A stretch of DNA of 64,000 bases from contig CAMUAL010000004.1 of assembly GCA_947086925.1 (NCBI GenBank), forward strand, positions 1 through 64,000, in the 5' to 3' direction. This DNA is from an uncultured Clostridia bacterium (GTDB taxonomy: Bacteria; Bacillota; Clostridia; Christensenellales; Pumilibacteraceae). Of the stretch, positions 53,493 to 61,726 are shown piece after piece (within the stretch, counting starts at the first letter, position 1; each line of letters starts with the position of its first letter). A program made the position numbers and the translations under genes. The notes below the pieces were generated by a model. It was not told the origin of the DNA. It saw only the letters and a list, made by a program, of their open reading frames with translations, and searched no databases.

Positions 53493-53522
53493 AGTATAAC
53501 CCGAATCCGCTTGTAATGTCAA
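53493..53522 (-). promoter_or_regulatory. Promoter of sbcD-sbcC, leaderless geometry
   Basis: On the minus strand TTGACA (53517-53522), 18 bases, TATACT (53493-53498), 7 bases, ATG. Confidence 0.7.
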
Positions 53523-53583
53523 GCCGCCGCGCCCACAACCCTTCTTCGTTGCGCTTAATACGGCGCTTGCCTTTAACGGACGG

Positions 53584-54522
53584 CTAAACCCAAAGCCGCC
53601 TGCCGCTCGGCAGGTATTCGCCGTTTTCGCACTTGTTTGCGGTAACGCGGTAACTTGCCAAAAATCTTGTAAGTGCGTACAAATCCACCCAGATTTCCTT
53701 TGCGCCCGATTCCTGTTCGGGTGAAAAAATCAACTGTAAACCCAAATGAAGGTGCGGACTGCACGACTTCAAGTTTACGTTTTCTTTGTCGGAATACCCC
53801 GTAACGCCCAAGTAGCCTATAATATCGCCCGCCTTTACAACCTTGCCCACTTCCATGCCCTCGGCAAACGGACGGTCTTTGCGCAGGTGCGCGTAATAAT
53901 AATACCGTAACGTGTCGGCAGTGCGAATCCCTATACGCCAACCGCCGTATCTGTTCCAACCGCACTCGGTAACCGTGCCGCCTTCGATAGCCGCAATGGG
54001 AGTTCCCACACTGCCCATTATATCGTGTCCGAGGTGCTTGCGCTTGTATCCGAAGCTACGCGAATTTCCGAAGTCGTCGTAATGATTGTACCAATGCCCC
54101 GCGCACAGCGGAAAACAACAACGAAGCCCGTGCTTACTCTCGCCCGTTTCTTCGCAAACGTAGTCGCCCACCGTGTTTTTAAGCACCGCACCGTACGACC
54201 TACTCAAATACTCGGCATATTCGGTTTTGGGAAATATGTCGTAAAACTTTTCGCCGTCTTTAAGTCTTTTTACAAGAGACTCCATATTCTTTTTGTCCGT
54301 CTTAACGGAAAAGCGATTGCCGTTTTTAAAAGCAAGATACGCCACCGCGTCGGAAAAATTATATCCGCTGTCACCGCCGTAAAACTCGTTTTCGTATTTA
54401 AGACACGTGCGCAACGCCCACTCGCTTGCGTTAAAGTCTACCCACTTTATCTGCGGAGCGGAAGTAAACCCGAAGCACGCAATAAGCAACAACGATAACG
54501 CAAAAACAATACACTTTTTCAT
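53584..54522 (-). CDS. M23-family peptidase, probable lipoprotein
   Basis: About 312 residues. The N-terminal MKKCIVFALSLLLIACFG reads as a signal peptide with lipobox LIAC, so Lgt would lipidate the Cys. The M23 domain occupies the C-terminal half: HLGHDIMGSVGTPIAA (His and Asp metal ligands), GWRIGIRTADTLRYYYYAHL and the HLHLGL ligand motif. A LytM-type endopeptidase that cuts peptidoglycan cross-links is expected. The frame begins six codons earlier (54540); I use the Met that starts a normal signal peptide. Confidence 0.88.
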   Translation of the reverse strand: MKKCIVFALSLLLIACFGFTSAPQIKWVDFNASEWALRTCLKYENEFYGGDSGYNFSDAVAYLAFKNGNRFSVKTDKKNMESLVKRLKDGEKFYDIFPKTEYAEYLSRSYGAVLKNTVGDYVCEETGESKHGLRCCFPLCAGHWYNHYDDFGNSRSFGYKRKHLGHDIMGSVGTPIAAIEGGTVTECGWNRYGGWRIGIRTADTLRYYYYAHLRKDRPFAEGMEVGKVVKAGDIIGYLGVTGYSDKENVNLKSCSPHLHLGLQLIFSPEQESGAKEIWVDLYALTRFLASYRVTANKCENGEYLPSGRRLWV

Positions 54523-54639
54523 AATAAAAATAGTGTGCACATATGCGCACTCTTTTTATTCGACTGCCGCCGCTGTGATTTTTTACGACTTTTTCGCACG
54601 CATCGCATATAACGACCGCATTATACCGACCGCTATTTT

Positions 54640-54668
54640 TTGACTTTTCCGTACGCCCGTGTTATACT
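54640..54668 (+). promoter_or_regulatory. Promoter of the PHP histidinol-phosphatase-like gene
   Basis: TTGACT (54640-54645), 17 bases, TATACT (54663-54668); then a leader of about 25 bases with AAAGGAG before the ATG. A useful contrast to the leaderless genes. Confidence 0.7.
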
Positions 54669-54699
54669 ATCCTCATAAACAGAAAAAAGGAGTTGCCGC

Positions 54700-55488
54700 A
54701 TGACCGCCGATAATCACCTGCACACGCGCTTTTCGCCCGACGCCTCGGGAGATGCGGAAGAATATATACTTGCGGCGATTGCGGCAAACGCAAAGCACCT
54801 TGCGTTCACCGAGCACGTCGATTTGCTGTATTTTGACCCGTCGTTTAAAATGTGCGACTTAAACGAGTATTTTGCGCATATGAACATGCTTAAAAATAAA
54901 TATGCAGACAGAATTTCGCTGTCGGCGGGCTTAGAGATAGGCTACACCGCCGAAAACAAACTGCTCAATAAAGAGCTCGTTTCGAAATTCGCGCCCGATT
55001 ACGTAATAAATTCGGTGCATGAAGTGAACGGAATCGACTGCTACTTTAAAAAATTCTTCGTAAATACAACGCCGCTCGCGGCGGCGGAAGAATATCTTAA
55101 CGCCGTGCTCGAATCGCTCGACGCTCCTTACCCTTACCACGCGGTGGGACACCTCGGATACGTCACCCGAAACGCCCCTTACGAAATGAATTTATCGGAG
55201 CTCTGCCCCGAAATTATCAAAAAGATTCTAACGAAAATAATAAACGGCGGAAAAATTTTGGAGCTTAATACAAGCTGTATCAAGCCCCTCGATAAATCGA
55301 TTCCGAGTCGGGATGTTTTAAAGCTTTATGTTTCGCTCGGCGGCAAAAAAATCTGTTTTTCTTCCGACGCCCACAAACCTTCCGACTTATTCCGCAACTA
55401 CGAATATTTTCGGCAATTATGCCGCGAATCGAACATAACCTCCCAAACCGTGATTATAAACGGCAACGAAACCGCTTTGCCGCTTTAA
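54700..55488 (+). CDS. Histidinol-phosphatase-like PHP-domain protein
   Basis: A 262-residue PHP phosphatase: NHLHTRFSPDASG (about 5-17), FTEHVDLLYFDP, LEIGY with the metal-binding Glu, NSVHEVNGIDCY, VGHLGYVTR, and SSDAHKPSDLF. The order matches HisK/HisJ-type histidinol phosphatases, and hisH-hisF lie elsewhere in the window, which supports a role in histidine synthesis. Other sugar or nucleotide phosphatase roles are possible for PHP proteins. Confidence 0.8.
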   Translation: MTADNHLHTRFSPDASGDAEEYILAAIAANAKHLAFTEHVDLLYFDPSFKMCDLNEYFAHMNMLKNKYADRISLSAGLEIGYTAENKLLNKELVSKFAPDYVINSVHEVNGIDCYFKKFFVNTTPLAAAEEYLNAVLESLDAPYPYHAVGHLGYVTRNAPYEMNLSELCPEIIKKILTKIINGGKILELNTSCIKPLDKSIPSRDVLKLYVSLGGKKICFSSDAHKPSDLFRNYEYFRQLCRESNITSQTVIINGNETALPL

Positions 55489-55547
55489 AAACAACCTATA
55501 CGAAAGTAACAGCCGTTACGGAACACGCCGTGCCCGTAACGGATTTT

Positions 55548-56816
55548 TTATAAAAAAAGAGTCCTTGCCGCAACGTCTATATCGCCCGCGCCGCAGTAAA
55601 TAAGCGCGTCGCATTTTTCGGCAAGGCGCACCGCCTGCTCGTTAAGTTCGAAAAACGTGCCGCAATAACGCGCCGAGTGCCCGCTTTCTATAATCGCTCT
55701 GCAAAGAAGATTGCCGCTTACGCCCGCAATCGGTTCTTCACGCGCCGCATACACTTCGGCAATCAAAATATCGTCCGCCTTGCAAAGACCCTGTGAAAAC
55801 CCGTGCAAAAGCGACTGCGTGCGCGTGTAGGTGTGCGGCTGAAACGCAACCGCAATCCGCTTGAAACCCGCGCCTCGTACGCACGACAACATGCTTTCAA
55901 TCTCGCGCGGGTGGTGCGCGTAGTCGGTGTACACAAAGCACTCGCCGAGTCTGCCGAGATATTCGAGCCTGCGCTTAACCCCCGTAAAGCTCTCTAAGCC
56001 GCGCTTTATCGAATCGAATTGCACCCCCGCCCCTATTGCCGCCGCCGCCGCGGCAACCGCATTAAACACGTTATGCCGCCCGAGAACTTTGAGTTCTATT
56101 TTACCGTAGTCGCCGCTTTTCCCCGCCAAGATAAACGAAGCTCCGTCGCGGCTCTCGGAAATTTCGCGCGCAAAAAAATCATTGTTTTCGTTAAGCCCGA
56201 AGCTTATGTGCTTGCCGTCGCGAAGCGGAGCACTGCGTTCATCGTCGCCGCACACTATTCTGAGGGGCGCAGAGCGCGAAAACACATTGAACGCATTTGT
56301 AATGTCGTCCAAATCGCGGTAATAGTCGGTGTGGTCAAGCTCCACGTTAAGCACAACCGAAATCTGCGGCAAGATATGCAAAAAGTTCCGCTTGTATTCG
56401 CAAGCCTCGGTAATAAAAAATCTTTTGCCGCCCACGTGTCCGTTTTCGCCGTTGTATTCGCCGCCCAAATGAACGGTTGCGTTAAGCGGCGCGAAAATAC
56501 ACCCGAGCATGGCAGTGCAAGTCGTTTTGCCGTGACTGCCCGCAACCGCAATCGTGGTTTTGTAGCCGCGGCATATCTGCCCCAAAAATTCGGCGCGCGA
56601 CATGATTTTTATTCCGTGTTCGCGCGCATATGTAAGCTCCGCGTTGTCATCGGGTATCGCGGAAGAATAAACCGCAAGGTCGGCTCCCGCTACGTTTTGC
56701 TCGCTGTGCCCGTTTAAAGCAATGTCGCTGCCCGTAACAACCGAACCGTCTGCCCGTGCGATTTTACCAAGGGCTTTCATGCTTGCCCCTTCGCACCCTA
56801 TAAAATGAATCCTCAT
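55548..56816 (-). CDS. murC: UDP-N-acetylmuramate--L-alanine ligase
   Basis: Adds L-Ala to UDP-MurNAc. About 422 residues: MRIHFIGCEGASM (normally GIGGxxM), GSDIALNGHSE, ATP loop GSHGKTTCTAML, EACEYKRNFL, DYAHHPREIE and AFQPHTYTRT. In the first loop Cys-Glu replaces the usual Gly-Gly, and the product is some 30 residues shorter than average, so Mpl or a close relative should be kept in mind; the overall match is MurC. The frame opens 20 codons earlier, but the ATG at 56816 begins the conserved strand. Confidence 0.88.
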   Translation of the reverse strand: MRIHFIGCEGASMKALGKIARADGSVVTGSDIALNGHSEQNVAGADLAVYSSAIPDDNAELTYAREHGIKIMSRAEFLGQICRGYKTTIAVAGSHGKTTCTAMLGCIFAPLNATVHLGGEYNGENGHVGGKRFFITEACEYKRNFLHILPQISVVLNVELDHTDYYRDLDDITNAFNVFSRSAPLRIVCGDDERSAPLRDGKHISFGLNENNDFFAREISESRDGASFILAGKSGDYGKIELKVLGRHNVFNAVAAAAAAIGAGVQFDSIKRGLESFTGVKRRLEYLGRLGECFVYTDYAHHPREIESMLSCVRGAGFKRIAVAFQPHTYTRTQSLLHGFSQGLCKADDILIAEVYAAREEPIAGVSGNLLCRAIIESGHSARYCGTFFELNEQAVRLAEKCDALIYCGAGDIDVAARTLFL

Positions 56817-56934
56817 ATTCCAAAGTATGAGCGTTGCCCCGAACTTGTTACGGATTTTGTCTGCGCAACATATCATAATTAGCTTAATATTTCAAAAAAA
56901 TTCTCATTTTTAGCTAAAAAAACCCAAAAAAGTA

Positions 56935-56963
56935 TTGCCAAAATAAATATTATGGTGTATACT
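56935..56963 (+). promoter_or_regulatory. Promoter of spoVG
   Basis: TTGCCA (56935-56940), 17 bases, TATACT (56958-56963), leader of about 40 bases with AAGGGG. It looks sigma-A-like, whereas B. subtilis spoVG uses sigma-H. Confidence 0.65.
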
Positions 56964-57009
56964 AATATCAATGCAAAAAAATATTTTTAGCAAGGGGTTG
57001 AAAACGTAA

Positions 57010-57291
57010 ATGAACATCACAGAAGTACGCATCAGGTTGGTCAAGTCCGACGAAGGAAAGCTTAAAGGCGTTGCGTCGATAACAATCGACGATTGCTTTG
57101 TAGTCCACGACGTGAAAATCATCGAAGGCGCAGAGGACTATTTCATTGCAATGCCCAGCAAAAAAACTCCTACGGGCGAGTTTAAAGATATTGTACATCC
57201 TTTAAACACCGAAACTCGCGAGAATCTGCGCAGTATCGTTTTGGCGGAATTTGAAAAAGCCAAGCAACAAGCAGCACAACAAGCAGTTTAA
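57010..57291 (+). CDS. spoVG: SpoVG, RNA/DNA-binding regulatory protein
   Basis: A 93-residue protein with the highly conserved SpoVG sequence: MNITEVRIRLVK, LKGVASITIDDCFVVHDVKIIEG, FIAMPSKKTPTGEFKDIVHPL. Homologues bind nucleic acids and regulate septation, capsule and virulence genes. Monocistronic, with its own promoter and a strong terminator. The Gln/Ala-rich end is a common variation. Confidence 0.96.
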   Translation: MNITEVRIRLVKSDEGKLKGVASITIDDCFVVHDVKIIEGAEDYFIAMPSKKTPTGEFKDIVHPLNTETRENLRSIVLAEFEKAKQQAAQQAV

Positions 57292-57309
57292 AAAGTACAA
57301 AACAAAAAA

Positions 57310-57343
57310 GAAACGGTTACAAATCGTAACCGTTTCTTTTTTT
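57310..57343 (+). terminator. Strong intrinsic terminator of spoVG
   Basis: An 11-bp perfect stem (57310-57320 with 57326-57336), five-base loop and seven T. A-rich sequence on the left gives weaker function on minus. Confidence 0.9.
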
Positions 57344-57404
57344 GTTGTTTTAGTTGTTTGATTTAATATAGCGATTATATGCCGTGATTTAACAGTTGGA
57401 ATTT

Positions 57405-58370
57405 TTACACCGTGCCCTTGTAAACGCGGTTGCCGTCCGACGCCTCTACCGTAACGGTACGATTGCCGTTCCATTGCGTAGCGTCGTTTATCATGTTGTT
57501 CCATTCGTTCAGCGTGCCGCCGAAATCTATTACGTTTAGCGAGTTGCAACCGTCGAAGGCATACGAGCCGAGCGCCGACAGCGAATCGGGAACGGTGATT
57601 CTTTCCAGCACCGAGCACCCCTTAAACGCCGAGCTGTTTATTGCGGTAACGCCCGCGGGGATTTCGATTTCGGCAATCGCCGTACCGGCAAAAGCAAACT
57701 GCGCAACCGTTTTAAGCAAAATTCCGCCGTCGAAATTTACTGCCGTAAGTGCCGAACAATCTTTAAACGCGCTCATGCCGATAGCGGTTACGCTTGCGGG
57801 AATATTAACCGATTCGAGGTTAAAGCACCCCTCGAACGCGCGGTTGCCGATTTCGGTGAGCTTGCCGTTAAAAGTTACGGCGGTAAGCGACGAACAGCCG
57901 TAAAAAGCGTTATCGGAAACCGTTGTCACATTTTCCGGAACGGTAAAGTTTTTAATGCCGCTGTTTGCAAACGTGCCGCTTTTTATTTCGGTTATAAGCA
58001 ACGGGTCTTCAAACGATATGCTTGCAAGTCTGCCGCAACCCGAAAATGCGTCTGCCGCAATTCCCGTAACCTTAAACATTTTACCCGTTTTGCCGTTCTG
58101 CACAGCCGAAGGAATAACGATATCGGTTAAGTTAAAGTTGTCGGAAATTCCGCTTACAACGGCGGTTGCCCGCGCGGAATCGAACTCGAATTTAATAGGC
58201 AAAACGGAATCGTCGTTAATTAAGCATTTGGTTTCCCCCGCCGCCGAGTCGTAATAATAAACGTGTTCGCCGCTTTTGCATGTGCCCGAACATGCGGCAA
58301 ACGCCGCCCCTATAACGCAAAGCGTAAGCGTCAGCACAATCAAAGTAATCAGCTTCTTTTTTAACTTCAA
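57405..58370 (-). CDS. BspA-like leucine-rich-repeat lipoprotein
   Basis: A 321-residue surface protein. Signal peptide with FAAC near residue 26, a probable lipobox. Six to seven LRR_5/BspA repeats follow from about 95 to 290, each like AF-x-GC-x-SL-x-x-hxhP-x-x-V-x-x-I (for example NAFYGCSSLTAVTFNG, RAFEGCFNLESVNIPASV, SAFKDCSALTAVNF). The start is TTG at 58370, supported by GGAGG. BspA repeats are common in gut Firmicutes adhesins. It lies between the terminator of spoVG and repeat array B. Confidence 0.85.
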   Translation of the reverse strand: MKLKKKLITLIVLTLTLCVIGAAFAACSGTCKSGEHVYYYDSAAGETKCLINDDSVLPIKFEFDSARATAVVSGISDNFNLTDIVIPSAVQNGKTGKMFKVTGIAADAFSGCGRLASISFEDPLLITEIKSGTFANSGIKNFTVPENVTTVSDNAFYGCSSLTAVTFNGKLTEIGNRAFEGCFNLESVNIPASVTAIGMSAFKDCSALTAVNFDGGILLKTVAQFAFAGTAIAEIEIPAGVTAINSSAFKGCSVLERITVPDSLSALGSYAFDGCNSLNVIDFGGTLNEWNNMINDATQWNGNRTVTVEASDGNRVYKGTV

Positions 58371-58398
58371 AATAATTCCTCCGAAAAATTAGTGATAA

Positions 58399-58670
58399 GA
58401 TTCCTCCGCTTCGGTCGGATTGACAAGGCTGTCACCCCGAGCATAGCCGAGGGGTCTTTCTTTTTAGATTCCTCCGCTTCGGTCGGAATGACAAGGCTGT
58501 CACCCCGAGCGTAGCCGAGGGGTCTTTCTTTTTAGATTCCTCCGCTTCGGTCGGAATGACAAGGCTGTCACCCCGAGCATAGCCGAGGGGGCTTTCTTTT
58601 TAGATTCCTCCGCTTCGGTCGGAATGACATAACTGCTAAACTGTCATTTCGAGCTTGCCGAGAAATCTTA
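58399..58670. repeat. Hairpin-repeat array B: three 68-bp units plus a variant fourth
   Basis: Units start at 58399, 58467, 58535 and 58603. Each holds two hairpins of the array A family in opposite orientation: an ATTCC/GGAAT stem and an ACCCC/GGGGT stem. The fourth unit ends with an ATTTC/GAAAT variant (58642-58670), which links this array to array A. Confidence 0.95.
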
Positions 58671-58674
58671 AAAA

Positions 58675-58716
58675 AATCTCACCCCCTTTTAGTTTCCCCC
58701 GCTCAAGCGGGGGATA
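58675..58716. repeat. GC-rich hairpin module next to array B
   Basis: TCTCACCCCC-type leader, then CCCCCGCTCAAGCGGGGG (hairpin, 4-base loop). Same module as at 42028 and about 61681. Confidence 0.7.
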
Positions 58717-58874
58717 TTTTTGCGCCTTAGCAAATATATCCTTAAACTTGGGGTCAAGGGCGCAGCCCTTGTCGTGTGGGGTGGGTTTTAAAAGGGAGGG
58801 GCGACTTCGAAAATTAGCCCCTCCCTTTATCGTTTTCGCCAAGCCTTTTGCGACCAAAAGGCTTAAAGTAAATT

Positions 58875-61424
58875 TTAGTTGTTTTCTTTTCTCTTTTTGC
58901 CGATAAGAACGAATGCCGCCATCATGAGTGCGATTCCGGCAATAACCGAAGTTGTGCCGATTACGTTGCTTCCGCAGCCGCTCTTTTTATTGTCTTCCGG
59001 TTCGTCGTCGCCGCCGTTGTTTGCCGCATTAACGGTGATTTCGATTGTATCGGTTACGTCCTTACTGTTGTTCGACGAAACGGTTACTGTAATGGTAACT
59101 TTACCTGCGGCTACCGCAGTTACCTTGCCGTTTGCGTCAACCGTTGCAATGTTTGCATCACTGCTCGTATAAGTAATTTCAACGTCAATCGATTCCGAAA
59201 CATCGTCGCTGCCTGCGAGAGTTGCGGTTACGTTTACGGTACCGCCTATTTCGAGAGTGTTTTTGTTTGCGCTGAGCGTTACGCCCGTAGCATATCCGTT
59301 GGGAAGAGTTACGGTTACGTCATACGAACCCGTAACGGCAGTAGTGGTGCTTGCGCTTGTTGCGCTTGCCGTAATGGTAGCCGTGCCCTTGCCTACTGCG
59401 GTAACCAAACCGTTTGCGTCAACGGTTGCAACGCTTTCGTTACTGCTACTCCATACAACGGTAGCCGCCGTAGCCGCCTGACTTCCGCCCTCAATCGTAG
59501 CGGTAAGCTGAGTTGTTTTTTCAATATCCACACTGTTTTTGCCTGAAACTTCTACCTTGGTAATAGCGTCTGCGGGTATAACTTCTATTACGATTGTGGC
59601 GGTAATAACATTATTAGCCGAGCTTGTGGCTTTAACGGTTGCAACGCCTTCTTTAAGGCATGTTACGGCGCCGTCCGCCGCAACGCTGATTACATCGGCG
59701 CCTTCGGTAACTTCCCATGTTACCTCGCTTACTTTTACGTCACCGATTTTGTAATCGGGATTTGCGGGGCAAGAACCTACATACGGCACTGCCTTTAATG
59801 TAAGGCTGTCAATGCTTTCGATTGAAATTTTTCCGTTTTCGGGCGCAACGCTCGCGTCGATTCCGAGTGCAGTAAATCCGTTGTATTCAAGTCCGAAGTG
59901 TCCTGCGTCCGCACCTGCGTCGGTATGGTAAACCCACGTATAATCTTTGTCGAGTCTTAAATATTTGCCGCCTTCTTTTTGGTATACGATAGTTCCGTTA
60001 GCGCTGCCTTCTCTTGCAAGCAAGCGGAAACCTTTGTTGATTGTCAGCTTATCGCCGCTCTGCCATTTATACGCATTCGCACCGTCTTTAAGGTAATACA
60101 TTATATTACCGTCTGCGCTTCTGTTTACGTCAATGGTGTATCCCGAAGTATTTCCGTAATAAACAGTTTTGCCGTTTGCAAGCTTGAATACGATATTTTT
60201 AAGGAATAAAGCTTTATCTTTTGCAGTCGCTTGCGTATTGTTTACCGCAAATTCGGTGGGTTTCTTAGTATCGATACACAAAGTAGTCTGTGCAGCGTCT
60301 AAGAAGTTTGCAGCATTGTTTGCAAGCGAAAAATCGGAATAATATTCGTCGGCTAAATCTTCAACGAAAATCTCGAAGCGCATGCTTTTGCCTATCGCGG
60401 CATTTACGCCTGAATTAGTTGCGCTTACTTTACATGTACTTCTGCCGAGCGCCGCTTCGGAAGTAATCATAAGTTTACCCATGACGGCTTCTGCGCTCAT
60501 TGTAGCCGTACTTCCGTTTTCGTGGTTACCGAAATTGTTCCCGTTATATTTTTTAAACTCAAAATATCCAAAACTTGCACCGTTGAGCCAGTTATACATT
60601 GTTATTGTGGTGTACGGTTGCATATGAATAACGTAGTTGCCGTCAAAGTCGCTAAATGAAGTTCTTTCGATAGTGTAGCCGTCTTCTGCCAAATTGCCGA
60701 ATACATTTTCCGATTCGGTTATAACGGTATCTCCTATTTTAACATACGGCGTATTAGCCGCCTCATCCGAAGCCATTGCGTAATAATATTTGAAGTTTCC
60801 CTGAGCGCTATCGAAAATATCGATATTTTCAAGCGATTTGTCGTTCAAATCTTTTGCACGGGAAATTACATTGATTCTTATAATATATTTTCCCGCATCA
60901 CCGATAGGTCCCGCGTTGAAATCATGCCCCGTAGACAATTTATAATAACCCAATCCTGTTTTTTGCCCCTCAAAACTAAGTGTAAGCGGATCTGCACCGC
61001 ATGTTGCTTTTGCGCTTATACTAAGGTCGCCTCTTGAATCATTGCCGTCCACATACGCATGATTAAGCGGATTACCGTTATTATCGCCATAAAGCTGATA
61101 TAAATCCGTACCGCCGTAATTGAATCTTAAATCAATGGACGCAAGTTCACTGTCTATAACAAGAGTATATACAGTCAAAAAGTTGTCGTTTTTTCCCGAA
61201 GTGCGTTTAAGAGCAAACTTATTTTCCGCAAGCGTGCCGTATGTATCCGTAACAACGGTATCGTTTACTTTAAGATACATTTCTTTCGGGGTGTCGCCGC
61301 CTTCTTCTTCGCCTGCGGCACGCGCGTTTATAAGGCCGAACCCGCCAAACGCCGTAATTGCCAACGCCAAGCCGATTATAAGGGCTACAAGCGTTTTGCA
61401 AAAATTGCTTTTTGCCTTTGTCAT
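58875..61424 (-). CDS. Secreted surface protein with Big_2 domains and C-terminal anchor
   Basis: An 849-residue protein. Signal peptide about 1-36 (cut near ARAAGE). The N-terminal half holds two long similar modules (about 45-215 and 220-385), both beginning with MYLKVNDTVV / PYVKIGDTVI and built of strands. Three Big_2 domains follow at about 555-810, each ending VA-x-VDANG-x-VTAV-x-x-G-x-ATIT. The tail KKSGCGSNVIGTTSVIAGIALMMAAFVLIGKKRKENN is a Cys-Gly-Ser motif, a helix and a basic end: an anchor or sorting signal that is not LPxTG. GAGGAGG precedes the ATG. Confidence 0.85.
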   Translation of the reverse strand: MTKAKSNFCKTLVALIIGLALAITAFGGFGLINARAAGEEEGGDTPKEMYLKVNDTVVTDTYGTLAENKFALKRTSGKNDNFLTVYTLVIDSELASIDLRFNYGGTDLYQLYGDNNGNPLNHAYVDGNDSRGDLSISAKATCGADPLTLSFEGQKTGLGYYKLSTGHDFNAGPIGDAGKYIIRINVISRAKDLNDKSLENIDIFDSAQGNFKYYYAMASDEAANTPYVKIGDTVITESENVFGNLAEDGYTIERTSFSDFDGNYVIHMQPYTTITMYNWLNGASFGYFEFKKYNGNNFGNHENGSTATMSAEAVMGKLMITSEAALGRSTCKVSATNSGVNAAIGKSMRFEIFVEDLADEYYSDFSLANNAANFLDAAQTTLCIDTKKPTEFAVNNTQATAKDKALFLKNIVFKLANGKTVYYGNTSGYTIDVNRSADGNIMYYLKDGANAYKWQSGDKLTINKGFRLLAREGSANGTIVYQKEGGKYLRLDKDYTWVYHTDAGADAGHFGLEYNGFTALGIDASVAPENGKISIESIDSLTLKAVPYVGSCPANPDYKIGDVKVSEVTWEVTEGADVISVAADGAVTCLKEGVATVKATSSANNVITATIVIEVIPADAITKVEVSGKNSVDIEKTTQLTATIEGGSQAATAATVVWSSSNESVATVDANGLVTAVGKGTATITASATSASTTTAVTGSYDVTVTLPNGYATGVTLSANKNTLEIGGTVNVTATLAGSDDVSESIDVEITYTSSDANIATVDANGKVTAVAAGKVTITVTVSSNNSKDVTDTIEITVNAANNGGDDEPEDNKKSGCGSNVIGTTSVIAGIALMMAAFVLIGKKRKENN

Positions 61425-61726
61425 AAATTTTCCTCCTCAGGAATGTTTTTTATTTGCACTCGGTTATTAACCGTTAATGCCTTTGTTGTGGGGATGGAGA
61501 TTTAAGATTCCTCGACTTCGCTCGGAATGACATTAACGTAGCATGTCACCTCGACCGCATATCATAGCATATCATCTCGACCGTATATCATAGCATATCA
61601 TCTCGACCGTATATCATGACATGTCACCTCGACCATATATAATAACATGTCACCTCGACCGTAGCGGAGAGGTCTTTTTTCTCATCCCCTTTTTATTTCA
61701 CCCGTTCAAGCGGGGGGGGGTAAGGA
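61425..61726. other. Intergenic region with array C
   Basis: 302 bases, no gene. It holds array C, a GC-rich module at about 61681-61722, and, near 61463-61475, a small palindrome CGGTTAATAACCG upstream of the Big_2 gene. No clear promoter was found. Confidence 0.7.
61505..61674. repeat. Hairpin-repeat array C: 26-bp half-units ending in a full hairpin
   Basis: It opens with an inverted ATTCC/GGAAT hairpin (61507-61530). Four 26-bp units follow at 61544, 61570, 61596 and 61622, each only the left half (TGTCACCTCGACC plus filler). A complete ACCTC/GAGGT hairpin begins at 61648, followed by TCTTTTTT. The half-units cannot fold as the full hairpin does. Confidence 0.9.

Larger units (their letters stand above)
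58371..58874. other. Intergenic region made of repeats and hairpins
   Basis: 504 bases, no gene. It holds array B (58399-58670), the GC-rich module (58675-58716) and three more hairpins: 58754-58770 (CAAGGGC with GCCCTTG), about 58790-58828 (AAAGGGAGGGGC with GCCCCTCCCTTT) and about 58840-58864 (AAGCCTTTT with AAAAGGCTT). The last ones may end the Big_2 gene transcript. Confidence 0.8.
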
